DNA of 64,000 bases from Saccharothrix deserti (GTDB taxonomy: Bacteria > Actinomycetota > Actinomycetes > Mycobacteriales > Pseudonocardiaceae), in NCBI RefSeq assembly GCF_009769385.1, contig NZ_VKAB01000011.1, forward strand, positions 186,001 to 250,000, read 5' to 3'. Below the pieces are notes generated by a model that saw only the letters and a list, made by a program, of their open reading frames with translations, made no database searches and was not told the DNA's origin. Below, one piece after another: positions 24,710 to 37,542 of this stretch (within the stretch, counting starts at the first letter, position 1; each line of letters begins with the position of its first letter). The translations under genes and the position numbers were made by a program.

Positions 24710-25398
24710 CCACCGTCTTAGTCGTGGACGACGACCCGCAGATCGTGCACGCGCTCCGCATCAGCCTGACCGCGCATGGCTACGACGTGCTGACCGCGTC
24801 GGACGGCACGTCGGCGTTACGCGTGGCCGAGCAGCTGTCCGCTGCCCAGGACAGGCCGGACGTGGTGGTGCTGGACCTCGGCCTGCCCGACCTGGACGGC
24901 ATCGACGTGATCACCGGCCTGCGCCGGTCCACCACCGCGCCGATCGTCGTGCTGTCCGCCCGGCTCGACTCGGCGGACAAGGTGCGCGCGTTGGACGCCG
25001 GCGCGGACGACTACGTCACCAAGCCGTTCGGCATGGACGAGTTCCTGGCCAGGCTGCGGGCCGCCGTGCGCCGGTCGACCAGGCGGCAGGTCGACGAGCC
25101 GCCCGTGCGCACGGCGTCGTTCACCATCGACCTGACCGCGAAGAAGATCCACCGCGACGGCGGCGAAGTGCACCTCACGCCGACCGAGTGGGGCTTGTTG
25201 GAGACCCTGGTCCGGGCACGCGGCGAGGTGATCAGCGCGCAGCGGCTGCTGACCGAGGTGTGGGGGCCGAACTACACGTCGGCCACCCACTACCTGCGCG
25301 TGTACCTGGTCCAGTTGCGCCGCAAGCTCGAACCCGACCCCGCCCACCCCCGGCACCTGCTGACCGAACCCGGCCAGGGCTACCGCTTCCGGACGTGA
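24706..25398 (+). CDS. kdpE: KdpE-type OmpR-family response regulator
   Basis: 230 residues: receiver domain with DDD (8-10), phospho-acceptor D57 in VVVLDLGLPD and K in YVTKPFG, then an OmpR winged helix (HLTPTEWGLLETLVRARGEV, YLRVYLVQLRRKLE, EPGQGYRF). Its ATG overlaps the kdpD stop, so kinase and regulator are made together. The usual target is the kdpFABC promoter, not present here. Confidence 0.93.
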   Translation: MTTVLVVDDDPQIVHALRISLTAHGYDVLTASDGTSALRVAEQLSAAQDRPDVVVLDLGLPDLDGIDVITGLRRSTTAPIVVLSARLDSADKVRALDAGADDYVTKPFGMDEFLARLRAAVRRSTRRQVDEPPVRTASFTIDLTAKKIHRDGGEVHLTPTEWGLLETLVRARGEVISAQRLLTEVWGPNYTSATHYLRVYLVQLRRKLEPDPAHPRHLLTEPGQGYRFRT

Positions 25399-25402
25399 CG
25401 GG

Positions 25403-26539
25403 TCAGCGGACCGGGGTGGTGCTCAGCAGGGTCCACTTCACGGCCTTGAGCGTGCCGTCGGCGGTGGTGCTCTCGCCGACGATCGTGCCCTTCTCGTTCA
25501 ACGCCACCGGCAGGCTGTGCGCGCCGCCGAGCGAGCCGAGGTAGCTGACCTTCCCGTCCCGCCACAGGAACGCGCGGGGCGCGTCGGGGTTGCCCGCCGA
25601 CGTCCAGCCGATCACGTCACCGCGGTCGTTGACCGCGACCGCCTCGGCCGGGCCGGGCACGTCCAGGATCACCGGCTTGCCGCCGCCCGGCCACAGCGTG
25701 GCCCGCCGGGTGCCGCTGAACTCCGTGGTCCAGCCGACGACGTCACCGCGCTCGTTGATCGCCTGCGGCCCGTTCGCCACCCCGCCGGACGTGGACAGCA
25801 CCGTCACGCGGTCGCCTTCCCAGCGCAGCACCTGCGTCCCCCGGTCGCCGACGACCACCCCGGCCTCGTTGATCGCCTTCACCGAGTAGGTGCCCGAGCC
25901 GGGCACGGTGGACAGCGGCTTGCACGTCGTGGTGTCGGCGCAGCGGAACGCGTGGACGTCGGTGCCGAACATGGGCGCCTTCGACCCCGCGATCACCCCG
26001 GCGTCGTTGATCGCGTTGAGCCACAGGTGCGGTCCGGACACCGGCAACGCCGTGTGCTTGCCGTCGCGCCACACCGCCGCGCGTTCCTGGTGGTACCCGG
26101 ACGGCGAGGTGGAGTATGTCATCGGCACCGCGCCCTTGTTGTTGATCGCGGAGGCGATGACCCAGCCGGAGCCGGAGGGCGTGAGGTCGACGACCTTGCC
26201 CTCGTGCCAGATCCGGGGTCTTTGCACGTAGGGTCCGGCGCCGTTGACGCCCTCCTGGATGAGCACCTGACCGATCTGGTTGAGACCGCTGGGGATGCCG
26301 GGACCGAGATCGGTGGCCGCGTTGCCGCGCGCCCACTGGACGGTGCGCGGTGCGCCGTTGCCGGAGGCGACGCCGACGACCTGGCCGAGGTCGTTGACCG
26401 CGATGGTGCGGTGGGTGGGGTAGCCGGGCAGGCCGGGTAACTCGGTGACGATGGCGCTTGCCTGGGCGGAGGGCGCGGTCACCAGCGACAGGGCCACGGC
26501 CAGGGCGAGGACGCCGATGGGCGTGCGTGACTTGGGCAT
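25403..26539 (-). CDS. Secreted HAF-repeat protein
   Basis: 378 residues with a Sec signal (GVLALAVALSLVTAPSAQA, cleavage near SAQASA). The mature part is made of repeated units in which an AINxxGxVVG motif alternates with a W-rich strand: AVNDLGQVVGVASG, AINDAGVIAGSKA, AINEAGVVVGDRG, AINERGDVVGWT, AVNDRGDVIGWTS, ALNEKGTIVGEST. This is the extracellular HAF repeat, thought to form a propeller; function unknown. GGAG precedes the ATG. It is convergent with kdpE, four bases apart. Confidence 0.85.
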   Translation of the reverse strand: MPKSRTPIGVLALAVALSLVTAPSAQASAIVTELPGLPGYPTHRTIAVNDLGQVVGVASGNGAPRTVQWARGNAATDLGPGIPSGLNQIGQVLIQEGVNGAGPYVQRPRIWHEGKVVDLTPSGSGWVIASAINNKGAVPMTYSTSPSGYHQERAAVWRDGKHTALPVSGPHLWLNAINDAGVIAGSKAPMFGTDVHAFRCADTTTCKPLSTVPGSGTYSVKAINEAGVVVGDRGTQVLRWEGDRVTVLSTSGGVANGPQAINERGDVVGWTTEFSGTRRATLWPGGGKPVILDVPGPAEAVAVNDRGDVIGWTSAGNPDAPRAFLWRDGKVSYLGSLGGAHSLPVALNEKGTIVGESTTADGTLKAVKWTLLSTTPVR

Positions 26540-26972
26540 GATCGCTCCATTGCGAGATGTCCGCTGAATCGATCCGAACGGTAGTCCCGCCCGGACGGCG
26601 CCGGCGTCGGCCGGACAGCGGAATCGAGGGGGAACCGTTGGCTGCCCAAGAGCTTCCGGCGCACGAGGTCCTGGCCGGGCTGGGCGCCGGGGCCGAGGTG
26701 GTCCGGCTGACCGGCGGCGTGGTTCTGCGGCACGGACTCGCCCGCCCGGTTCTTCGACGCCTACCACGAGGTCCGGCCGCGGATTGACCTGCTTGTCGGG
26801 GGCGTGGGACATCCCGGTTTCCTGCGTTGAGTCGTTCGAGGAGGAGCCGGAAGGCGTCGACTCGGCCCGGTTTCTGGTGCCCGTAGCAACGTGGCGGCTC
26901 TCCGAGGTGTCTTAGTCACCGAGGGGAGTGGCGGTCGGTGAGGTACCGCCACGGTGACTGGGGAGTCCGCAC
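26540..26972. other. Intergenic region between HAF and subtilase genes, with coding-like debris
   Basis: No intact gene. On the plus strand an unopened stretch (about 26720-26830) reads SPARFFDAYHEVRPRIDLLV and ends in TGA; the FFDAYHEVRP element is reminiscent of fructosamine-kinase-family proteins, but no start or upstream domain can be joined to it. The divergent promoters of the two secreted-protein genes must also lie here; none is obvious. Confidence 0.35.
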
Positions 26973-29900
26973 ATGTCTCGCAGAACCACGGCACTGTTCG
27001 CCGTAGGGCTGGTGACGGCGGCCGCGATGACCGCCGTGACCGGCTCGGGCACTGCGGCGCCGCCCACCGGTCAGGGCGCGGAAGGTCCGGACGGCACGGT
27101 CACCCTGCTGACCGGTGATCGGGTCACGCTCCGCGCCGGGCGGGCGGAGGTGCGGCCGGGGAGCGGGCGCGGGTCGGTGCGGTTCTTCCAGCACCGCGAC
27201 GAGCAGGGCGACCTGCACGTGGTGCCCGCCGACGCCGCGCCCGCGGTCCGGTCAGGGCAGTTGGACGAGCGGTTGTTCGACGTCACCGGCCTGATCCGGG
27301 CCGGCTACGACGACCGGTCCAGCGCGGTCACGCCGCTGATCGTCACGTCGACCGGCCCGGCGATCGCCGGCGGTCAGGCGTTGCCGAGCATCGGCGGGTT
27401 CGCCGTGGAAGCGGCCAAGGACACCGCGTTCTGGTCCGGCGCGCGGGCGGCGGGTTCAGACCGGGTGTGGCTGGACGGTCCGGTCAGCGCCACGCTCGAC
27501 CGCAGCGTTCCGCAGGTCGGGGCGCCGGAGGCGTGGCAGGCCGGCCACACGGGTTCAGGCACCAAGGTCGCCGTGCTGGACACCGGCATCGACGACACGC
27601 ACCCGGACCTCGCGGGGTCTGTGGTGGAGGCGCGGAACTTCAGCGACAGCGACACCACCGACGACCGGCTGGGCCACGGCACGCACGTCGCCGCGACCAT
27701 CACCGGCTCCGGCAGGTACCAGGGTGTCGCGCCGGACAGCGCGCTGCTGGTCGGCAAAGTGCTCGGCGACCACGGCGGCGGCCGTGAGTCGGACATCATC
27801 GCCGGCATGGAGTGGGCCGTGTACGCCGGTGCCGACGTGGTCAACCTGAGTCTGGGCAGCCCGCGGACCAGCGACGGCTCCGACCCGATGTCGCAGGCGG
27901 TCAACCGGCTCACCGAGCAGAGCGGCGCGCTGTTCGTCGTCGCGGCGGGCAACAGCGGGCCGGACGACCAGACCATCGGCAGCCCGGCCGCGGCGGACGC
28001 GGCGCTGACCGTCGGCGCGGTCGACCGCTCCGACAACCTCGCCGGGTTCTCCTCGCGCGGCCCCCGTCGGCAGGACAACGCCATCAAGCCCGACATCACC
28101 GCGCCGGGCGTCGACATCGTCGCGGCCCGCGCCAAGAACGGCACGATGGGCACCCCTGCCGGTGACGGCCACGTCGCCCTGTCCGGCACGTCCATGGCCA
28201 CCCCGCACGTCGCGGGCGCGGCGGCGATCCTCGCCGGGCAGCACCCGGACTGGACCGCCGCGCAGCTCAAGAGCGCGTTGATGGGCAGCGCCAAGCCGAA
28301 CCCGGCGTTGTCGGTGTACGAGCAGGGCGCGGGTCGCGTGGACGTGGCGCGCGCGGCCGGGCAGTCGGTGTCGGCGTCGCCCGCGTCGCTGAACCTGGGT
28401 ATCGCGTTGTGGCCGCACCACGACGACGCGCCGATCGTGAAGGAGGTGACCTACCGGAACTCCGGCACGACGCCGTTGACCCTGGAGATCACCGACGACC
28501 TGCGCGACCCGGCCGGCAACCCGGCGCCTTCGGACATGGTCGCCGTCTCGCCGTCGTCGGTGACTATCGCGCCGGGCGGTTCGACGTCGGTCACCGTCAC
28601 CACGAAGACCTCGGTGGAAGCGCCCGACGGCCCCTACGGCGGCGCGCTCGTCGCCACCGGCGGCACCACGGCGATGCGCACGCCGATCGGCGTGACCAAG
28701 GAGGTCGAGAGCTACGACGTGAAGCTGACCTTCCTCGACCACGACGGCAAGCCAACCCCGAATTACTCCTACCGGTTGGACGAGATCGTGCAGCCGAAGT
28801 CGCACGCCCGGTACGACTCGTCCGGCACGGTGGTCACCCGGCTGCCCAAGGGCGTGTTCTACCTGGGCGCGTTGGTCGAAACCCGCGGTCAGGGGTCGGT
28901 GACCCATTTCCTGGAGCCGAGCCTCACCGTCACCGGCGCTGCCGAGCTGGTGTTCGACGCCCGCCAGGGCAGGCCGCTGACCGTGCGCGTGGACCAACCG
29001 GACGCCAAGGCGGGTTACGCGGACCTGTTCTTCACCCGCAAGACCACGTGGGGCGACACCGGCAACGGCATCATCTCGACCAGCCTCGACGGTCTCCTGT
29101 TCGTGCCGTCGAAGACGTCCGCGCCCGGCGCGGCGAGCTTCACGGCGGCCGCACGGCTCGCCAAGCCGGACACCGACGGCACGTTCGTCGGCAGCCCCTA
29201 TCAGTACAACGTCTCGTGGACGCACGACGGCGCGGTGCCGGAACAGCTGGACCGGTCGTTCGCCGACCGCGACCTGGTGAAGGTGAACTCGGTGTCCGCC
29301 GCGGCGGCGCCCGGCAAGACCGGGTTCCGCGACAACATGGCGGGCGGCCCGCTGCCGCTGCGCATCACCGAGTTCTACACGCCGGACACCGAGTGGTACG
29401 GCGGGTTCACGCAGATGACGGCTCCTTACGCGTACCCGCAGGAGACCTTCCAGTACTCGGTCAAGCCGCGCCGGTTCCAGCCGGGACGGCCGGCCACCGA
29501 GAAGTGGAACGCCGCCGTGTTCGGCCCGGCGTTCCCGCTGACCGAGCGGCCCTACGAGTGGGCGGCACGGCGCGGTGACACCGTCGGGGTCTCTGTGCCG
29601 ATGTTCACCGACCAGGACTCGAACCACTACGGCTACTCGGCGACGGTGAAGGCGCAGACCACGCTGCACCGCGACGGGAAGATGCTGGCCGGGACCTGGG
29701 AGGAGGCGGGCTACCTGGATTCCCCCGTGCCCGCCGACAAGGGCACGTACACGCTGAACGCGAAGGCCACCCGGACCGGCGTGGCCGACCTGTCCAGCTT
29801 CGTGATGGCGGAGTGGACGTTCACCTCGGAGCACGTGGCGGGGGACGAGCCCGCGCCGCTGCCGCTGCTGGCCGTGCGGTTCGCGCCGTCGTTGGACGAC

Positions 29901-30179
29901 GAGAACCGGGCGGAAGCGGGGCGGCCGTTCGCGTTCCCGGTGTACGTGCAGCGCAACGGCGTGGCGGGTGCCCAGGGCGTTGCCACGCCCGCCGTGCAGG
30001 TCTCCTACGACGAGGGCGCGACGTGGAAGCCGGTGCCGCTGGTCAAGGTCGGTGAGCGGTGGATCGCGGCGGTCGCGCACCCGGCCGACGCGAAGTTCGT
30101 CTCGCTCAAGGCCCAGGCGCGTGACGCCGAGGGCAACTCGGTGGACCAGACGATCCTGAAGGCCTACGCGTTGAAGTGA
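26973..30179 (+). CDS. Secreted subtilisin-family (S8) serine peptidase
   Basis: 1068-residue exported protease. Signal peptide at residues 1-28 (ALFAVGLVTAAAMTAVTGSG). A propeptide-like region follows to about 180. The catalytic domain shows VAVLDTGIDDTHPD (D203), GHGTHVAATITG (H235), VVAAGNSGPD (oxyanion Asn) and LSGTSMATPHVAGAA (S407). About 550 further residues are beta-rich, with a Fn3-like segment (VKEVTYRNSGTTPLTLEITD) and later modules typical of long actinomycete subtilases; these probably bind substrate or the cell surface. It is monocistronic and ends at a strong bidirectional hairpin. Confidence 0.95.
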   Translation: MSRRTTALFAVGLVTAAAMTAVTGSGTAAPPTGQGAEGPDGTVTLLTGDRVTLRAGRAEVRPGSGRGSVRFFQHRDEQGDLHVVPADAAPAVRSGQLDERLFDVTGLIRAGYDDRSSAVTPLIVTSTGPAIAGGQALPSIGGFAVEAAKDTAFWSGARAAGSDRVWLDGPVSATLDRSVPQVGAPEAWQAGHTGSGTKVAVLDTGIDDTHPDLAGSVVEARNFSDSDTTDDRLGHGTHVAATITGSGRYQGVAPDSALLVGKVLGDHGGGRESDIIAGMEWAVYAGADVVNLSLGSPRTSDGSDPMSQAVNRLTEQSGALFVVAAGNSGPDDQTIGSPAAADAALTVGAVDRSDNLAGFSSRGPRRQDNAIKPDITAPGVDIVAARAKNGTMGTPAGDGHVALSGTSMATPHVAGAAAILAGQHPDWTAAQLKSALMGSAKPNPALSVYEQGAGRVDVARAAGQSVSASPASLNLGIALWPHHDDAPIVKEVTYRNSGTTPLTLEITDDLRDPAGNPAPSDMVAVSPSSVTIAPGGSTSVTVTTKTSVEAPDGPYGGALVATGGTTAMRTPIGVTKEVESYDVKLTFLDHDGKPTPNYSYRLDEIVQPKSHARYDSSGTVVTRLPKGVFYLGALVETRGQGSVTHFLEPSLTVTGAAELVFDARQGRPLTVRVDQPDAKAGYADLFFTRKTTWGDTGNGIISTSLDGLLFVPSKTSAPGAASFTAAARLAKPDTDGTFVGSPYQYNVSWTHDGAVPEQLDRSFADRDLVKVNSVSAAAAPGKTGFRDNMAGGPLPLRITEFYTPDTEWYGGFTQMTAPYAYPQETFQYSVKPRRFQPGRPATEKWNAAVFGPAFPLTERPYEWAARRGDTVGVSVPMFTDQDSNHYGYSATVKAQTTLHRDGKMLAGTWEEAGYLDSPVPADKGTYTLNAKATRTGVADLSSFVMAEWTFTSEHVAGDEPAPLPLLAVRFAPSLDDENRAEAGRPFAFPVYVQRNGVAGAQGVATPAVQVSYDEGATWKPVPLVKVGERWIAAVAHPADAKFVSLKAQARDAEGNSVDQTILKAYALK

Positions 30180-30188
30180 TCCGTCCCC

Positions 30189-30219
30189 GGACCCGCCCGG
30201 TCACCGGCCGGGCGGGTCC
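30189..30219. terminator. Bidirectional hairpin between subtilase and convergent small gene
   Basis: A perfect 12-bp stem (GGACCCGCCCGG and complement, 7-base loop) begins 10 bases after the subtilase stop. Its right arm is inside the last codons of the convergent gene at 30201. Confidence 0.65.
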
Positions 30220-30488
30220 AACGGGTTGTTCGACACCCGCTGCGCCCAGCCGTCGCGCATCAGCTCGGCGGCGGCGCAGTGCGGTTTGCGCTCGACCTGG
30301 TCCGCGGCCTTGACCAGGAACGCCTCGGCGAACCCGAGTCGCGGGAACCGTTCCACGATGTCCGCTCCCACCTGGTCGGAGAACCGCTCCAGCCCGCGTC
30401 CCGACACGTCGGCGCCGACCGCGACCTGGAGCAGGTGGCTTTCCGGGTCGTCCTCGGCGGCCACCTTGAACTCCAGTGCCGCGTTCAC
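30201..30488 (-). CDS. Small unrecognised protein downstream of FadH-like gene
   Basis: 95 residues from a GTG with AGGAGG at 7 bases, so translation is well supported. Family not recognised. The middle (VGADVSGRGLERFSDQVGADIVERFPRLGFAEAFLVKAADQVE) is alternating helix and turn; no signal peptide or metal motif. It lies 18 bases after the flavoenzyme gene in the same direction and is probably co-transcribed with it and padR. Confidence 0.6.
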   Translation of the reverse strand: MNAALEFKVAAEDDPESHLLQVAVGADVSGRGLERFSDQVGADIVERFPRLGFAEAFLVKAADQVERKPHCAAAELMRDGWAQRVSNNPLDPPGR

Positions 30489-30506
30489 CCTGATGCCTCC
30501 TGGTCG

Positions 30507-33110
<2,604 letters not shown>

Positions 33111-33202
33111 TAGGTTCCCGGCCGTCGACTCGCCCCACTGACGGGCGACGCGGTTTGACCTGCGTGGCGGCTCGTGCGCGATCTGGTGTGTGACGTCGCG
33201 GG

Positions 33203-33913
33203 TCAGCGCGCCCGGTTCGGCCTCCGTCCCTTGATCAGCACTTCGAGCCCGTCCAGGATCCGGTTCAGGCCGAACTCCCACCCGTTGTCCCGAGGTGCGC
33301 CGTTGGTCGACTGCGCCGCCTCGTGCAGCGCCGGGAAGCGCTCGCGGTGTTCCTGCAGGATCTCCCGCAGGTGCTTCTCCGCCGTCCACGGCTGCGTGCC
33401 CGCCGTCTCCGCCGACTGCGTGTTCCGGATGTGCCCGCTGAGCAGGAACACCGCGTCCATCCGCTCACCGCCGTCGAGCCCGGTGTCGGTGAGCGCCGCC
33501 ACCGCCGACTCCGTCCAGCCGACCTCGCGCGGTCCGGTCATGCGCTCGCCCGTGGTCGCGGCGGGCAGCCACGGGTGGCGCTGCCAGGTCTCCCGCATCA
33601 GGTCCGCCCACGTGACCAGCCTCGGCCGCCACCCGCCCGGCACCGTGCGCAGGTTCGGCGGCTCGCCGACGGCCGACTCGATCATCACCGCGACCAGTTC
33701 GGCCTTGCTCGCCACGTGCCGGTAGAGCGCCATCTTCGTGACGTCCAACCTGGCCGCGACCTGCTGCATCGACACCGACGCCATGCCCTCCGCGTCGGCC
33801 ACCTCGATCGCGGCGCCGGCGATGCGGTCGACCGTGAGCGCGAGCCTGGGTGGCCGTGCGGGCTTGTTTCGCGACCCCCACAGCAAATCCGCGCGCTGGT
33901 CCTCGTTCGCCAT
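33203..33913 (-). CDS. TetR-family regulator with TetR_C-type ligand domain
   Basis: 236 residues: a 25-residue basic leader, then LALTVDRIAGAAIEVADAEG, MASVSMQQVAARLDVTKMAL, YRHVASKAELVAVMIESAV, the TetR helix-turn-helix of the TetR/TetR_C_1 branch (VTKMALYRHV). The C-terminal half (WLPAATTGERMTGPREVGWT, FLLSGHIRNTQ) resembles antibiotic-type ligand pockets. Divergent from the VOC protein gene, with two GTGTCC-arm inverted repeats between them. Confidence 0.9.
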   Translation of the reverse strand: MANEDQRADLLWGSRNKPARPPRLALTVDRIAGAAIEVADAEGMASVSMQQVAARLDVTKMALYRHVASKAELVAVMIESAVGEPPNLRTVPGGWRPRLVTWADLMRETWQRHPWLPAATTGERMTGPREVGWTESAVAALTDTGLDGGERMDAVFLLSGHIRNTQSAETAGTQPWTAEKHLREILQEHRERFPALHEAAQSTNGAPRDNGWEFGLNRILDGLEVLIKGRRPNRAR

Positions 33914-33976
33914 CCGCTCACCACTTCCGAAATCGGGACTTGTCGCCGTTGTCGATCTGTGTCTATCGTACACCTT

Positions 33977-34020
33977 GTGTCCGCCGGACACTCAGGTATC
34001 CCGAGGACACGACGGTGTCC
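33977..34020. promoter_or_regulatory. Twin TetR operators in the TetR/VOC divergent region
   Basis: GTGTCC-GCC-GGACAC (33977-33991) and GGACAC-GACG-GTGTCC (34005-34020) use the same six-base arms in opposite order. A further GTGT...ACAC pair lies at 33960-33974. Two dimers could cover both promoters. Confidence 0.6.
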
Positions 34021-34045
34021 GACCGCAGCTATGGGGGCTTCGACC

Positions 34046-34450
34046 ATGTCCGTGAAGATCTTCGTCAACCTGCCGGTGGCCGATCTGCAGAAGTCGATCG
34101 AGTTCTTCGCCGCGCTGGGCTTCGCGCACAACCCGCAGTTCACCAACGAGAACGCGGTCAGCATCGTGTTCGGCGACAGCGTCTACGCGATGCTCCTCAC
34201 CGAGCCGTACTTCAAGACGCACACCACCAAGGAGATCGCCGACTCCGGCAAGACCGCCGAGGTGATCCTGGCGCTGGGCGTGGAGAGCCGTGAGCGCGTG
34301 GACGAACTGGCCGACAAGGCCTTGGCCGCGGGCGGCGAGTTCGTGAAGGAGCCGCAGGACCACGGCTTCATGTACGGCCGCAGCTTCGCCGACCTCGACG
34401 GCCACCTGTGGGAGCTGTTCTGGATGGACGAGGCGGCTGCGCAGGGATGA
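34046..34450 (+). CDS. VOC-superfamily (glyoxalase-like) protein
   Basis: 134 residues in two beta-alpha-beta-beta-beta halves: SVKIFVNLPVADLQKSIEFF, VSIVFGDSVYAMLLTE and FMYGRSFADLDGHLWELFWM. The C-terminal DGHLWEL is the glyoxalase/bleomycin-resistance metal-ligand strand. Proteins of this subgroup (lactoylglutathione-lyase-like, often called glyoxalase/extradiol family) have varied or unknown substrates. GGGGG upstream of the ATG at 34046. Its stop overlaps the esterase start. Confidence 0.85.
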   Translation: MSVKIFVNLPVADLQKSIEFFAALGFAHNPQFTNENAVSIVFGDSVYAMLLTEPYFKTHTTKEIADSGKTAEVILALGVESRERVDELADKALAAGGEFVKEPQDHGFMYGRSFADLDGHLWELFWMDEAAAQG

Positions 34451-35994
34451 GTCGCCTCCGGGGGGTTGGACGCGGCGGCGGATTGATCGTGCTCGCCGCC
34501 GCCTGTCTGGGCGTCGCCACGGCCACGGTCCCCGTGGTCGCGGCGCCCTCGTCCGCCGAGGTGGTCTTCACCGACAGCGGGCCGGTGCGCGGGGTCGTAG
34601 GGGTCGACCACCGCGTGTTCCAAGGCGTTCCGTACGCGGCGCCGCCCACGCGCTGGGCCGCACCTCGGCCCGCCGCGCCGTGGCGCGAGCCGCGTGACGC
34701 GACGAGACCGGGTAACGCCTGCGCCCAGTCGGCGGCGTTCGGTCCGGGCAGCGAGCACGAGGACTGCCTGTACCTGAACGTCACCACACCGCGCTCGGGC
34801 CGCAAGCTGCCCGTGGTGGTGTGGCTGCACGGCGGCGCGTTCCAGTTCGGCTCGGGGGCCGAGTACGGCGCGGAACGCATGGCCGCCCTGGGTGACGTGG
34901 TCGTGGTGACGGTCGACTACCGGCTGGGCGTGTTCGGTTTCCTGGCGCACCCGCAGCTGGCCGGGTCCGGCAACTACGGCCTGGCCGACCAGCAGGCGGC
35001 GCTGCGGTGGGTGCGCCGGAACGCGGCGGCGTTCGGCGGCGATCCGGGCAACGTCACGATCGCGGGCGAGTCCTCGGGCTCCCGCAGCGTGTGCGGCCAC
35101 CTGGTCTCGCCCGCGTCACGAGGCTTGTTCCACCGGGCGATCCTGCAAAGCGAACCGTGCACGATGACCGACTGGCCGGCGGCCGACGGCACAGCGGAGG
35201 AGGAGCCACCGGGCTTCCCCCGGTCACGGCAGGTCGCGGAACGGCAGGGCGAGGCCGTCGCGCGGGCGCTCGGGTGCGCCGACGTGGCGTGCCTGCGCAC
35301 CAAGACGCCGGCGGAACTGCTCGCCACCACCGAGTGGTTCGCCCCGACCTACGGCACCGCGCTGCTGCCGGTCGACCCCGCCGTGGCGGGCGAGGTGGCC
35401 AGGGTGCCGGTGCTGCACGGCATCACGCGTGACGAGTACCGGATCGCCGACGGCCTCAACGAAGCCTTCGGCCTCCCACCGCTCACGGCGGAGGAGTACG
35501 CGGTGAGGGTCGCGAACTTCGTCGGCCCGGATCGGGCCGCCGAGGTGCTGGCCGCATACCCGGTCACCGCGAGCCCGAGCGAGGCGTGGTCGGCGGTCGT
35601 CACGGACGCGGTCTTCGCCGAGCCGATGGTCGACTTCCACCGCCGGCTCAACGATCGCGTGAGCACGTACGCGTACGAGTTCGCCGATCCGGCGGCACCG
35701 TGGATGAGCAACGTCGGCAAGCCCGGTTTCCCGACGGGCGCGTACCACACGTCGGAGTTGCAGTACCTGTTCCGGACGGCGAACTTCGACGAGCCGTTGA
35801 CGGCGGGGCAGCGGGCCTTGGGCGACGAGATGATCGGCTACTGGACGAGGTTCGCGAGAACCGGCGACCCGAACGGCCACGGCGCACCGCATTGGCCGAA
35901 GGGCGTGTTGGCCCACCAGTTGGCGCCCGGTGACGTGGAGCCGATCGACTTCGCCGAACGCCACCGGTACGACATGTGGAAGTCGCTGCCGTGA
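34447..35994 (+). CDS. Secreted type-B carboxylesterase
   Basis: 515 residues. Signal peptide 1-33 (GLIVLAAACLGVATATVPVVAA). Type-B signatures: GVPYAAPPTRWAAP, SEHEDCLYLNV, VWLHGGAFQFGSG (oxyanion), and the nucleophile motif ITIAGESSGS as VTIAGESSGSRSV. The catalytic acid is likely within ITRDEYRIADG and the histidine in GAYHTSELQYLF. Paired Cys residues fit an exported enzyme. It is translationally coupled to the VOC protein, an unusual pairing of a cytoplasmic and an exported protein; both are probably under the divergent TetR. Confidence 0.9.
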   Translation: MSRLRGVGRGGGLIVLAAACLGVATATVPVVAAPSSAEVVFTDSGPVRGVVGVDHRVFQGVPYAAPPTRWAAPRPAAPWREPRDATRPGNACAQSAAFGPGSEHEDCLYLNVTTPRSGRKLPVVVWLHGGAFQFGSGAEYGAERMAALGDVVVVTVDYRLGVFGFLAHPQLAGSGNYGLADQQAALRWVRRNAAAFGGDPGNVTIAGESSGSRSVCGHLVSPASRGLFHRAILQSEPCTMTDWPAADGTAEEEPPGFPRSRQVAERQGEAVARALGCADVACLRTKTPAELLATTEWFAPTYGTALLPVDPAVAGEVARVPVLHGITRDEYRIADGLNEAFGLPPLTAEEYAVRVANFVGPDRAAEVLAAYPVTASPSEAWSAVVTDAVFAEPMVDFHRRLNDRVSTYAYEFADPAAPWMSNVGKPGFPTGAYHTSELQYLFRTANFDEPLTAGQRALGDEMIGYWTRFARTGDPNGHGAPHWPKGVLAHQLAPGDVEPIDFAERHRYDMWKSLP

Positions 35995-36058
35995 CCTCGC
36001 GGCATTCGGTGGGGGGCAGCGGAGTCGCAGGGTGCCCCGCCGCCGCCCACCGAGGACC

Positions 36059-36131
36059 GGAACCGGGCCGGTCGGAACCGGGCCGGTCGGAACCGGGCCG
36101 GTCGGAACCGGGCCGGCCAGAACTGCGCCGG

Positions 36132-36133
<2 letters not shown>
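36059..36133. repeat. 15-bp tandem repeat between convergent genes
   Basis: Four near-perfect copies of GGAACCGGGCCGGTC (the fourth with one change) and a degenerate fifth fill the gap between the esterase and the M28 pseudogene. The repeat is non-coding in both directions apart from its last bases. Confidence 0.85.
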
Positions 36134-37344
<1,211 letters not shown>

Positions 37345-37542
37345 GGCTGCCTCCGCAGGGTGCAGGGAAAGCCATGTCGGGCGTGGGCGGTGGACCACCA
37401 CGGCGGTAGCGGCTTTCGTCGTGGCACATTCGGAGGCAAACCCGACAACTCGGCTCACTCAATAACTTCAGTGTTGACCAAAAAAACACTCGACCAGCCG
37501 GGCGCGCACCAAGGCGCACGCAAAGAACCGCCAGGAGTTGAG

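Noticed and set aside
26720-26830. Fructosamine-kinase gene fragment
   Set aside because: Only the FFDAYHEVRP element is suggestive; too short and without upstream context to call a pseudogene.
37470-37490. AGTGTT...AACACT hairpin with an A-run between the M28 pseudogene and ligD-type gene
   Set aside because: The A-run is in the loop, the stem is only six base pairs, and no start or stop is close; not convincing as a terminator or operator.
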